In this document: positions 1 through 11,207 of the stretch, one piece after another
How positions within the stretch are numbered: the stretch's first letter is position 1
Layout: each line of letters opens with the position of its first letter
Assembly (NCBI RefSeq): GCF_031755915.1
Contig: NC_083389.1
Coordinates: 3,596,001-3,660,000, forward strand
Length of the DNA: 64,000 nucleotides
From: Ziziphus jujuba
Taxonomy: Eukaryota > Streptophyta > Magnoliopsida > Rosales > Rhamnaceae
Direction: 5' to 3'
Program-made: the position numbers and the translations under genes
Notes under the pieces: generated by a model
What the model saw: the letters and a program-made list of their open reading frames with translations, nothing else
Database searches by the model: none
What the model was told of the DNA's origin: nothing

Positions 1-100
1 GAAGATTAAAAACTAAGTCTAAACATCTTTCATAGGTTCACTAATTACATAACTATTGGTGGGTCTCCTTGTATGTGTTGTCCAAAAAGGGGAGGACTTA
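1..100 (+). other. psaA upstream spacer (plastid-derived)
   Basis: This is the spacer just before psaA. The GGAGG at 91-95 lies a few bases before the psaA ATG and is the normal plastid Shine-Dalgarno position. No gene is seen; ycf3 would lie further left in a normal plastome. Confidence 0.6.
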
Positions 101-2152
<2,052 letters not shown>

Positions 2153-2476
2153 TGATACGAACCTAGGACAACCTGCTCCTTAACCCGTATTATATTAGCT
2201 CAGATCTAATTATATTCAAGTTCTAATGGTCACCTTAAAAACAAAGGGAAAATCGGCCACACAAAGTAGTTTCCTATGGTGGCCGAAATTCTCACTCCTT
2301 TCCTAATCTAATTTGCATTAATTAATTCATTTATTTTGAATTAGGAATTAATTAATTTAAAATGAAAATAATAAAATATTAACTTTCCTAAACTTATTTT
2401 TCCATTGAATAAATAAATTAAAACCAAAAAGTAATGATAATTTCCTAAAACCAAAAGTAGAATCAAATTAGGAAAC
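2153..2476 (-). mobile_element. Outer solo LTR remnant, left part
   Basis: It starts TGATACGAACCTAGG, which is the reverse complement of the 3' end of the family LTR. Compared with the solo LTR at 8585-9722 it lacks about 240 bp from the middle. The sequence continues at 6485 on the other side of the inner element. Confidence 0.75.
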
Positions 2477-3615
2477 TGATGTGATTCTGCCCAAGCCCGC
2501 TCAACCGATAACCCATTGGGGTGCTGACTCGATACGGATGAAGACTAGGCCAATCACAAAAGCTCAAATTAAGAGATTTAAGGACAAACTGGGAGTATTT
2601 ATACAGGGGGTAATTAATCTCAATAGAGCTTGTCCATACTTGAAAATACAAAGCCTATTCTAAGCATTCAAGTGGTGGAAGCTGATACGGACCCAGGTCA
2701 CAGTTTTGGTACATTTTTGGAGTCTGAGAAGCATGAAATGGTTCCAATGCTTTATGGGTTCAATACATATGCCTAAGAGGTCATGGAATCAAGTTAAAGC
2801 AGCCTCAAATGCAAACAAAAAGGGCTTGTATGGACAGCATCAACAATTTGGCCGAATTTGCTGTATTGCTTGCTGGATTTACTGTATTTTACTGTATTAG
2901 CCTTTTCTTATTTTTCCAAGCATGGGCAATGTGTGGACCTTCATATTCAGCTTATTTGGCATCCTAAAATGCATCTAGAAGCTGATTTGGAGCTCAAAGA
3001 GGTCAAAGATTGATCAAAGTCAACTTAATCAAAAAGGCTAGCATTTTTAGTTTCCTAATTTGTTTTTACTTTTTGTTTTAGGAAACTACCATTACTTTTT
3101 GGCTTTTATTTATTTATTTTCTGGACAAATAAATTTAGGAAGGTTTTTATATTATTCTTTCCATTGTAAATTAATTAATTCCTAATTTAATATAAAGGAA
3201 TTAATTAATCAAACTTAGATTAGGAAAGGAAGTATACTTTCGGCCAACTTGGTTTCTTTATGTGCGTGGCCGGTTTTAACTAGGGTTTTTAGGGTTTATT
3301 TTGTTTCTTTCAAAGCCTATTTAAAGGCTTATTTATCAATAAGAATAAAACTTTGATTTGACTAAAAAAAATACTTGTGAGATTAATTATCTCATTGTTC
3401 TTAGAGAACACCTAAAACACCATTAGAGAATTGGTTGTTTTAGCTTGACTTATCAATAGGTTTTCCATCCCCTATTGTGGCGTCTACATCATACCAAGGT
3501 TTATAACCACAGGTTGGTTAGGGGTTGAGTTCCATTCCATTAGAACTTGAACTTAATTAAAGATCTGGGCTAATATAATACGGGTTTAGGAGCAGGTCAT
3601 CCTAAGTTCGTATCA
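2477..3615 (+). repeat. 5' LTR of gypsy-like element (1139 bp)
   Basis: It runs from TGATGTGATTCTGCC to GGTTCGTATCA style ends (here AAGTTCGTATCA). The boundary is fixed by the primer-binding site that follows and by solo LTR copies of equal size at 8585, 54426 and 57281. It carries a conserved 60-codon open frame at 2481-2663 and a TATA-like motif near 3318. Confidence 0.85.
3318..3325 (+). promoter_or_regulatory. TATA-like motif in LTR
   Basis: TATTTAAA lies in the 3' third of the LTR about 300 bp before its end, followed by an A/T-rich transcript-start-like stretch. The same motif is kept in the partial 3' LTR and in the other LTR copies in this window. Promoter function is inferred from position only. 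Confidence 0.35.
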
Positions 3616-3617
3616 TT

Positions 3618-3629
3618 TGGTATCAGAGC
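3618..3629 (+). promoter_or_regulatory. Primer-binding site (initiator tRNA-Met type)
   Basis: TGGTATCAGAGC two bases after the LTR end is the standard plant LTR-retrotransposon primer-binding site, complementary to the 3' end of initiator tRNA-Met. It proves that 3615 is an LTR end and sets the element's orientation. Confidence 0.92.
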
Positions 3630-4629
3630 TAAATTTTGTTCAGCTTTGATCTATCTTTATTTGCTTTATTTGTTTTTATGTTATTCTGCAATTTTAGCAT
3701 TAGGTTAAGGTCGCATCTATCCCATACATGCTCAGCATCTCTTTAAAAAAAAAAAAAACAAAACAAAAACTCATTCCTAGTTGAATTAGGTTTCTTTGTT
3801 TTACCATATCTTTGTTTCATTGTTTGTTGGTTGATTTTCATATTTGTTCTTGGTAATTTTTTTTTTTGTGGAATTTTTCTTTGCTGTTTTAGTCTTAAAT
3901 ATTTGCATTCATATATTTAAACCAAAAAAAATAAAAAAAAACAAAAGGTGACTTGCGGCAACAACTTAAAAAAAAAAAAAAAACTGCACTTTTGTTCTTG
4001 TCACGGGTTTGGTGATTATTACGAGTTGGAATTGCAATTTTGGTAATTATTCTTGCTATTGCAGTTGTTTATGTTCTGCGAGTCAAAAAAAAAGAAAAAA
4101 GGGAAAGCCGAATAAAAAAATAAAAATAAAAATAAAAATATTTCGGTTTGTTGGAGTTTGATTTGTTTGCTGGAAATTTGTTGGAGCTGCTGGCTTTTTG
4201 ATTAGTTATCCAATATTTGAGTTGCTGGGGAATTATTTTTGCTACTGGATATTTTGATTTTGGATGCTTAAATTATTTGGATTAAAATCAGTTAAAGGAT
4301 TTGATACAAAACTTGAATTACAAAGAACAACAACCAACAACTATTCTATAGTTTTGTTCAATTTGATTCTTGTTCGTATTTGAATTTCTTTTTCTGGAAT
4401 TTTATTCTTGAACTCATAATCTACTACCATCTGGTGCAGTTTTCAAAAATTCCAACGTTTTCCCATTATTTTGTGTTTTCTAGTCTAGAAAGCCGAAAAA
4501 TTAGGATTTGTTGGATTCTTTCGGTATTGCCTAGTGTGCAAACACGAGTGTCAAGACCTTGTTTGAGTGAAACACATGAGGGAGTGAATAATGTGAGGAT
4601 TTATTTTATTTTTGCAGTATTTTACTAAC
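3630..4629 (+). other. Retrotransposon leader, no gene seen
   Basis: About 1 kb of A/T-rich leader lies between the primer-binding site and the gag start. It contains several poly-A tracts and an AAAAATA repeat near 4115-4140. I see no conserved coding sequence here. Confidence 0.6.
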
Positions 4630-5922
4630 ATGTCAGATTCTACAATAAGAAGAGGAGATCCACCCTTGAGGATCAATGAGGAAGAGTTCGTAGCATTCCA
4701 TGGCAATGTCCGAGCTATCTGGAGCGGAGACCAAGTGGACACGAGAGCTGTTTTAGAGTCAATACAGCGGGTTAGTGCTCAAGTTGAGCATGTGAATCAA
4801 AGGATGGGAAGGCTAGAAGTTTCCCAAGGAATTTCGAACACAAGAAATAGGCAAGAATTCCATGGAGGACGAAGAGGTCGCCAGAGACCGAGAGAGGAAT
4901 TTGATGAGGAGCCATTCGGTGGAGACTTTGAGGAAGGTATGGACGAAACTTTTGCTGTCCAAGATAGAGCTGACCATTGAAGATATAGGAGGGAAGAAAT
5001 AGATGGCAATCTTAGCAATATCAAGATCAACATCCCACCATTCATGGGAAAAAATGACCCCGAAGCATATTTGGAGTGGGAAGAAAAGATGGAGATGATA
5101 TTTGACCGCCATAATTGTTCAGAGGCTAAGAAGGTGAAATTGGCAGCAATGGAGTTTGGCCATTATGTACTCCAATGATGGACCAATGAGCAAAACACCT
5201 CAAGGAGAGTTGGTGATGACTTGATTACTACATGGCAACAAATGAAAGGAGCAATGAGGAAGCGATTCGTACCATCACACTATCATAGGTTGCTGCATCA
5301 AAGACTTCAATCTTTATCTCAAGGACATGGATCTGTGGAGGATTATTACAAGGAGATGGAGATGCTTATGATGAGATTGAACTTGAATGAAGATAGGGAA
5401 GCAACCATGGCAAGGTTTCTTGGTGGTTTGAATCATGACATAGCTAATCAACTAGAATTGCAACAATATGTGGAATTGAAGGAGATGTTGCATGTGGCTA
5501 TTAAATTAGAGCATCAATTCAAGAGGAGGGGTGTAAGATCATGGTTTGGAGGTGTTTCCAACAGTGGAAGGTCCAATTCAAGTGGCTGGAGGAACAATCC
5601 CATCTATGAAAACAAGCCAAAGCCAAAAGTCAAAGAAGAAAGTTCAAACCGGCCAAGGAAGGAGACTAGAATCAAATCTGTCCAAGCACCAAAGAATGAG
5701 GTAAAATTAGATCCTAAACATTCTAGAACTCATGATGTTGTGTGTTTTAAGTGTCAGGGACAAGGACACATCGCTAGCCAATGCTCAAATAGAAGAATCA
5801 TAGCGTTAAAGGGCAATGATGAGCTAGAATCAGAAAGTGAAGAAAGTGAGGATGAAGCCAAGCAAGAGGAGGAGGACTTGGAGGATGAACCCGAAACCTT
5901 GCAAGCATTTTTAGTTTCCTAA
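4630..5922 (+). pseudogene. Ty3/gypsy gag (capsid-nucleocapsid), two stops, 3' end replaced
   Basis: Gag forms the intracellular particle that packages retrotransposon RNA. The frame starts MSDSTIRRGDPP at 4630 and stays in one frame to 5922, broken by TGA at 4978-4980 and 5176-5178. A retrotransposon gag domain spans about 5035-5540 (IPPFMGKNDPEAYLEWEEKM, then RFVPSHYHRLLHQRL and GSVEDYYKEMEML). A zinc knuckle CX2CX4HX4C starts at 5743, followed by an acidic tail rich in E and D. The frame ends LQAFLVS because it runs into truncated LTR sequence; the normal continuation into protease is lost. Confidence 0.88.
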
Positions 5923-6479
5923 TTTGTTTTTACTTTTTGTTTTAGGAAACTACCATTACTTTTCGGCTTTTATTTATTTATTTTCTGGACAAATAACTTT
6001 AGGAAGGTTTTTATTTTATTCTTTCCATTGCAAATTAATTAATTCCTAATTTAATATAAAGGAATTAATTAATCAAACTTAGATTAGGAAAGGAAGTATA
6101 GTTTCGGCCAACTAGGTTTCTTTATGTGTGTCGCCAGTTTTACATAAGGTTTTTAGGGTTTATTTTGTTTCTTTCAAAGTCTATTTAAAGGCTTATTTAT
6201 CAATAAGAATAAAACTTTGATTTGACTAAAAAAAATACTTGTGAGATTAATTATCTCTTTGTTCTTAGAGAACACCTAAAACACCATTAGAGAATTTGTT
6301 GTTTTAGCTTGACTTATCAATAGGTTTTCCATCCCCTATTGTGGCATCTACATTATACCAAGGTTTCTAACCATAGGTTGGTTAGGGGTTGAGGTCCAGT
6401 CCATTATAACTTGAACTTAATTAAAGATCAGGGTTAATATAATACGGGTTTAGGAGCAGGTCGTCCTAGTTTCGTATCA
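5905..6479 (+). repeat. Partial 3' LTR
   Basis: This matches 5' LTR positions from about 3037 to 3615 with scattered substitutions and ends TTTCGTATCA. The first ~560 bp of the LTR, the polypurine tract and pol are missing. Confidence 0.82.
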
Positions 6480-6484
6480 AAAAC

Positions 6485-7055
6485 TAACATACTAGCTTTT
6501 TGACTAAGTTGACTTTGACCAATATTTGACCAATTTGAGCTCCAAATCAGCTTCAATATGCTTTTTAGGATGCCAAATAAGCTTATCATGAAGTTCCACA
6601 CGTTTCCCTTGCTTGGAAGAAAGAGAAAAAGCCAACTCAGCATAATACAGTAAAGCCAGCACAAAATACAGCGAAAACAAGCCAAATTTACTAACTGTTC
6701 GTACAACCCCTTTTTGGATGACTTTGAAGTTGATTTGACTTGATTCCATGTCCTATTGGGCATATGTATTGAATCCATGAAATAGTGGAACCATTTCATG
6801 CTTCCCGGCCTCCATAATTGCACAAAAACCATTACCCGGGTTCGTACCGGCTTCCACCACTTGTATGCTCAAGATAGTTCTTGGATCTTCGGGTATTGAC
6901 AAGCCATTTTGAATATGAATTAATCCCTAGATAAAGGCATCAAGATTTTCCTTAAACTTCTTAGCTTGAGCACTAGTGATCGGCCCCGTCTTCAGCTGTA
7001 TCGAATCAGTACCCCTGCAGATTGTCAATTGAGCGGGTTCCGGCAGATTCGCATA
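6485..7055 (-). mobile_element. Outer solo LTR remnant, right part
   Basis: It continues the reverse-strand LTR begun at 2153 and ends in a degraded form of the LTR start (GGCAGATTCGCATA in place of GGCAGAATCACATCA). The last 200 bp are strongly diverged from the solo LTR at 9520-9722, which suggests this is the oldest copy in the window. Confidence 0.75.
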
Positions 7056-7192
7056 AAAAAGTTGTTCCTACTACTCAGCCTAGAGCCTTGAGCATTGTCC
7101 AAGGACATGCTGTAGGAGTAACCCATTACCTTCTGGGTGGAATTACCACAACGTGGGCATTTTTCTTCGCAAGAATGATTGCAGTAGGATAA
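7056..7192 (+). pseudogene. psaA: psaA, 3' end
   Basis: This resumes psaA after the retrotransposons and encodes [18 protein letters not shown], then THYLLGG and ARMIAVG, followed by TAA at 7190-7192. psaB starts 25 bp downstream, the normal psaA-psaB spacing. Confidence 0.92.
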
Positions 7193-7217
7193 TGGCTAGA
7201 AGGATTTGAAAGGCATT

Positions 7218-8584
7218 ATGGCATTAAGATTTCCAAGGTTTAGCTAAGGCTTATCTCAAGACCCCACTACTCATCGTATCTGGTTTGGTATTGCTACTGC
7301 ACATGACTTCGAAAGTCATGATGATATTAATGAGGAACGTCTTTATCAGAATATTTTTGCTTCCCATTTTGGGCAATTAACAATAATATTTCTGTGGACT
7401 TTTGGAAATCTATTTCATGCAGCTTGGCAAGGAAACTTTGAGGCATGGATACAGGACCCTTTATGGGTAAAACCTACTGCTCATGCAAATTGGGATCCTC
7501 ATTTTAGTCAATCGACTGTGGAAGCTTTTACTCACGCCGAGGGGGGGGGGTGCTTTTGGCCCAGTGAATATCACTTATTTTGGTGTTTATCAGTGGTGGT
7601 ATACAATCAGTTTAAGTACCTATGGAGATCTTCATAATGGAACTCTTTTTTTATTATTTCTTTCTACCATATATTTAATAGCCGGTTGGTTACACCTACA
7701 ACTGAAATGGAAACCGAGCATTTTTTTTTTGGTTTAAAAATGTCGAATCGCACCTCATTCATCATTTATCAGGACTATTTGTAGTAAGTTCCTTGGCTTG
7801 GACAAGAACATTTAGTTCATGCTGCTATTCCGAGAGCCAGAGGGGAATACATTCGTTGGAATAATTTCTTAGATGTATTGCCGCACTACCAAGGATTAGG
7901 CCCACTTTTTACAGGTCAGTGGAATCTTTATGCTTAAAACTCCAATTCCAGTAGTCATTTATTTGGTACCTCCCAAAGGGCTGGAATATCAGTCAGCCAT
8001 AAACGCAAAGTTTATGGCTGACTGATATTGCTCATCATCATTTAGCTATTGCTTTTACTTTCCTTATTGCTGGTCACATTTATAGAACTAATTTCAGGAT
8101 TGGGCATAGTATAAAAAACCTTTTAGAAGAACATATTCCTCCAGGGGGACAATTGGGGCATGGACATAAAGGTCTTTATTACACAATAAATAATTCGATT
8201 CATTTTCAATCAAGCCTTGCTCTAGCCTCTTTAGGGGTTATTACTTCCTTGGTTGCTCAACACATGTACTATTTGCCCGCTTATGCATTCATAGCACATA
8301 TCTTTACTATTCAAGCTGCTTTATATACTCATCACCAATACTTTGTAGGATTCATCATGACAGGGGCTTTTGCTCATGGAGCTGTATTTTTTATTAGAGA
8401 TAACAATCCATAACAGAATGACGATAATGTATTGGAAAGAATGTTAGACCACAAAGAAGCCATTATTTCCCATTTAAGGTGGGCCATCCTCTTTCTAGGG
8501 TTCCGTACTTTAGGACTTTATGTTCATAATGATGTCATGCTTGCTTTTGGTGCTTCGAATAAACAAATCTTAATTGAACCTGTA
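7218..8584 (+). pseudogene. psaB: psaB, 5' part (photosystem I P700 apoprotein A2), NUPT relic
   Basis: PsaB pairs with PsaA to hold P700. It starts MALRFPRFS at 7218; the next codon, normally CGA, is TAA. Recognisable stretches include [14 protein letters not shown] (about 7290), [20 protein letters not shown] (about 7348), GVYQWWYTI (about 7585) and [20 protein letters not shown] (about 8185-8245). A G tract at 7541-7550 is expanded. A short native stretch is replaced by a fold-back at 7985-8029. The gene is split at 8584 by a solo LTR within the codons for IEPVFAQW. Confidence 0.93.
7985..8029. repeat. Perfect 20-bp inverted repeat with 5-bp loop in psaB
   Basis: The arms 7985-8004 and 8010-8029 are exact reverse complements separated by GCAAA. 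The right arm is normal psaB coding sequence (SLWLTDI region). The left arm is an inverted copy of it that replaces the expected upstream codons. Confidence 0.9.
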
Positions 8585-9727
8585 TGATACGAACCTAGGA
8601 CGACCTGCCCCTAAACCCGTATTATATTAGCCCGGATCTTTAATTAAGTTCAAGTTCTAATGGAATGGACCTCAACCCCTAACCAACCTGTGGTTAGAAA
8701 CCTTGGTATAATGTAGACGCCACAATAGGGGATGGAAAACCTATTGATAAGTCAAGCTAAAACAACCAATTCTCTAATGGTGTTTTAGGTGTTCTCAAAG
8801 AATAAAGAGATAATTAATCTCACAAGTATTTTCTTAATCAAATCAAAGCTGTATTCTTATTGAAAAATAAGCCTTTTAAATAGGCTACAAAGCCATGAAA
8901 TAAAACCCTAGAACATAAACAAAATCAGCCACCACACATAAAGAAACCTAGTTGGCTGAAACTATACTTCCTTTCCTAATCTAAGTTTGATTAATTAATT
9001 CCTTTATATTAAATTAGGAATTAATTAATTTACAATGGAAAGAATAAAATAAAAACCTTCCTAAAGTTATTTTTCCAGAAAATAAATAAATAAAAGCCAA
9101 AAAGTAATGGTAGTTTCCTAAAACAAAAAGTAAAAACAAATTAGGAAACTAAAAATGCTAGCCTTTTTGATCAAGTTGACTTTGATCAATCTTTGACCTC
9201 TTTGAGCTTCAAATCAGCTTCTAGATTATTTGTATGATGCCAAATAAGCTGAATATGAAGTCCCACACGTTGCCCATGCTTGGAAAAATAAGAAAAGGCT
9301 AATACAGTATAATACAGTAAAGCCAGCAAGCAATACAGCAAATTCGGCCAAATTGTTGAGGCTGTCCGTACAAGTCCTTTTTGATTGCATTTGAGGCTGC
9401 TTTAACTTGATTCCATGACCTCTTAGGCATATGTATTGAACCCATAAAGCATTGGAACCATTTCATGCTTCCCGGACTCCAAAAATGTACCAAAACAGTC
9501 ACCCGGGTCCGTATCGGCTTCCGCCACTTGGATGCTTAGAATACGCTTTGTATCTTCAAGTATGGACAAGCTCTGTTAAGATTGATTACCCCCTGTATAA
9601 ATACTCCCAGGTTGTCCTTAAATCTCTTAATTTGAGCTCTTGTGATTGGCCTGGTCTTCATCCGTGTCGAGTTAACACCACAGCGGGTTATCGGTTGAAC
9701 GGCCTCGGGCAGAATCACATCACTGTA
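8580..9727 (-). mobile_element. Solo LTR of gypsy-like family with intact 5-bp duplication
   Basis: The LTR is 8585-9722 (1138 bp), reverse strand, running from TGATACGAACC to GAATCACATCA. It is flanked by CTGTA at 8580-8584 and 9723-9727. Removing one copy plus the LTR restores the psaB codons GAA CCT GTA TTT GCC CAA. This is a textbook solo LTR left by recombination between the two LTRs of a full element. It shows no internal region. Confidence 0.95.
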
Positions 9728-9925
9728 TTTGCCCAATGGATACAATGGACTCATGGTAAAACTTCATATGGGTTCAATGTACTTTTATCTTCAACAAAGG
9801 TCCCGCGTTCAATACAGGTTGAAACATATGGTTGCCTAGTTGGTTAAATGTTGTTAATGAGAATAGTAATTCACTATTCTTAATAATAGGACCCGGAGAT
9901 TTCTTAGTTCATCATGCTATTGCTT
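9728..9925 (+). pseudogene. psaB: psaB, middle part
   Basis: This encodes FAQWIQWTHGKTSYGFNVLL followed by shifted sequence, then [12 protein letters not shown]. The usual C-terminal third of PsaB (about 600 bp with the last helices and Fe-S ligand region) is missing because a copia element begins at 9926. Confidence 0.9.
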
Positions 9926-10960
9926 TGTTGAAGTGTGGCAATTTTGCCACTTCATAATGTATGTCACCGGCTAGCATGCACACCTTGGTATCAAATCTTT
10001 TCCTTTTATGAGTTTATATTTTTTTGTATGTTTTTAATTGATGTAAGATATATTTTGATAATGTTTTGTGCCTAAGTTATGTATGCAAAAGTATAGGCAA
10101 AGTTATGCACAAAAGAGTAGGAATGTTATGCTGGAAATGCCTATGCTGCTGGATTTATAATTTCCAGCAACATGGTTCCACTATTTATCTTATATCTCAG
10201 GTTGCAAATGAATTTTTGGGATGAAATTTTGAGGGATGTCTACAGAAATATATAGAACACTATGGTTCAAATTTCAGTTCCAAATGACATGGGAAAGTCC
10301 ATTTTCTATTCCAAACAGATTGCTGTATCTGATGGGCCCAGTATGCAGAGTATGGGTCAGTTTTGGAGCTGTTTGGCCCATGATCCGGTTCCAGAACCTT
10401 CCTAGCTCTTGGAACAATATTTATTGATGACCAAGGATGCTTCAAACCAAGTTTCATAAGCAGATACAAAGGGGAACTAAGTAGGTAAAGCTAGTTTGGT
10501 TGTTTACCCAATCTAGTTAAACAATAGGAACTTAGTTCAAACCATGTGCCACTTTTTACTATATTTGGACGAGACATGTTGCAGCTGATTTTTACCTTTT
10601 TTGTGTATGAAAATTTAGGTGTTGACCATTTTACTTTTCAAATTTCAAATACTTTACTCATTTTGTAAGCTCACATGCTTGGCATGTGTGAACTAGTTGT
10701 AATTTCAAGCTTATATTGTAAAATGAATGAAATGGCTACACATCTAAGCCTCATTTTCAAAAACCAACCTGGTCCTCTTCTTCTCATCTCTTCTTCATCA
10801 CCTTAGAACACTTTAGGAACCCTAAAAACCAGAAAACACCATAACCAAAACCTAAAAACACAACTCACACACAACCATTCCCAAGAGCATCACCAAAAGC
10901 TTGCTTGTTGCTAACACTTCAAGCTAGCTTGCTCTTGGTCATAACCTTCTCGCCCCAACA
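9926..10960 (+). repeat. Copia 5' LTR (1035 bp)
   Basis: It runs from TGTTGAAGTGTGGC to CCCCAACA. The ends and length match the solo LTR at 29899-30933, which has a clean target duplication. An early hairpin is visible: GAAGTGTGGCAA ... TTGCCACTTC at 9929-9955. Confidence 0.88.
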
Positions 10961-11207
10961 AAGTGGTCATAACCTTCTCGAAGCTAAGATATCTTCATTG
11001 GAGGAGTCAAGGAACCTAAATGAAATTTCCTTGCCTGAGTTGGTGAATGCCTTGCAAGCTACGGAGTAAAGGAGGAGGATTAGACATGAAGAATCAATGG
11101 AGGCTGCATTAGTGTCTAAACAACATCAAAAGACACAAAATTAAAAGAAGAAGAAGCTTAAGGTCATAAAGGAGAAAGGTGAAACTAGCAAACCCGAGAG
11201 GAAGTCC
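10961..11207 (+). other. Copia internal region, gag remnant
   Basis: It begins with a short repeat of the LTR end (17 bp at 10964-10980) instead of a normal primer-binding site. Degraded gag sequence with several stops follows. The N-terminal capsid domain is not recognisable. Confidence 0.55.

Larger units (their letters stand above)
2477..6479 (+). mobile_element. Ty3/gypsy-like element, pol deleted, 3' LTR 5'-truncated
   Basis: The 5' LTR (2477-3615) is followed by a primer-binding site, a long leader, a gag gene (4630-5922) and then directly the second half of a 3' LTR (5905-6479). Protease, reverse transcriptase, RNase H and integrase are absent. The flanks are gaaac (2472-2476) and aaaac (6480-6484), a 5-bp target duplication with one change. 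The joint between gag and the LTR shares gc(a/t)agcatttttag, so a microhomology deletion removed pol and the first ~560 bp of the 3' LTR. Confidence 0.85.

Noticed and set aside
9452..9847. 131-codon frame across the solo LTR into psaB
   Set aside because: It is a chance fusion of antisense LTR sequence with psaB codons; the psaB part is annotated separately.
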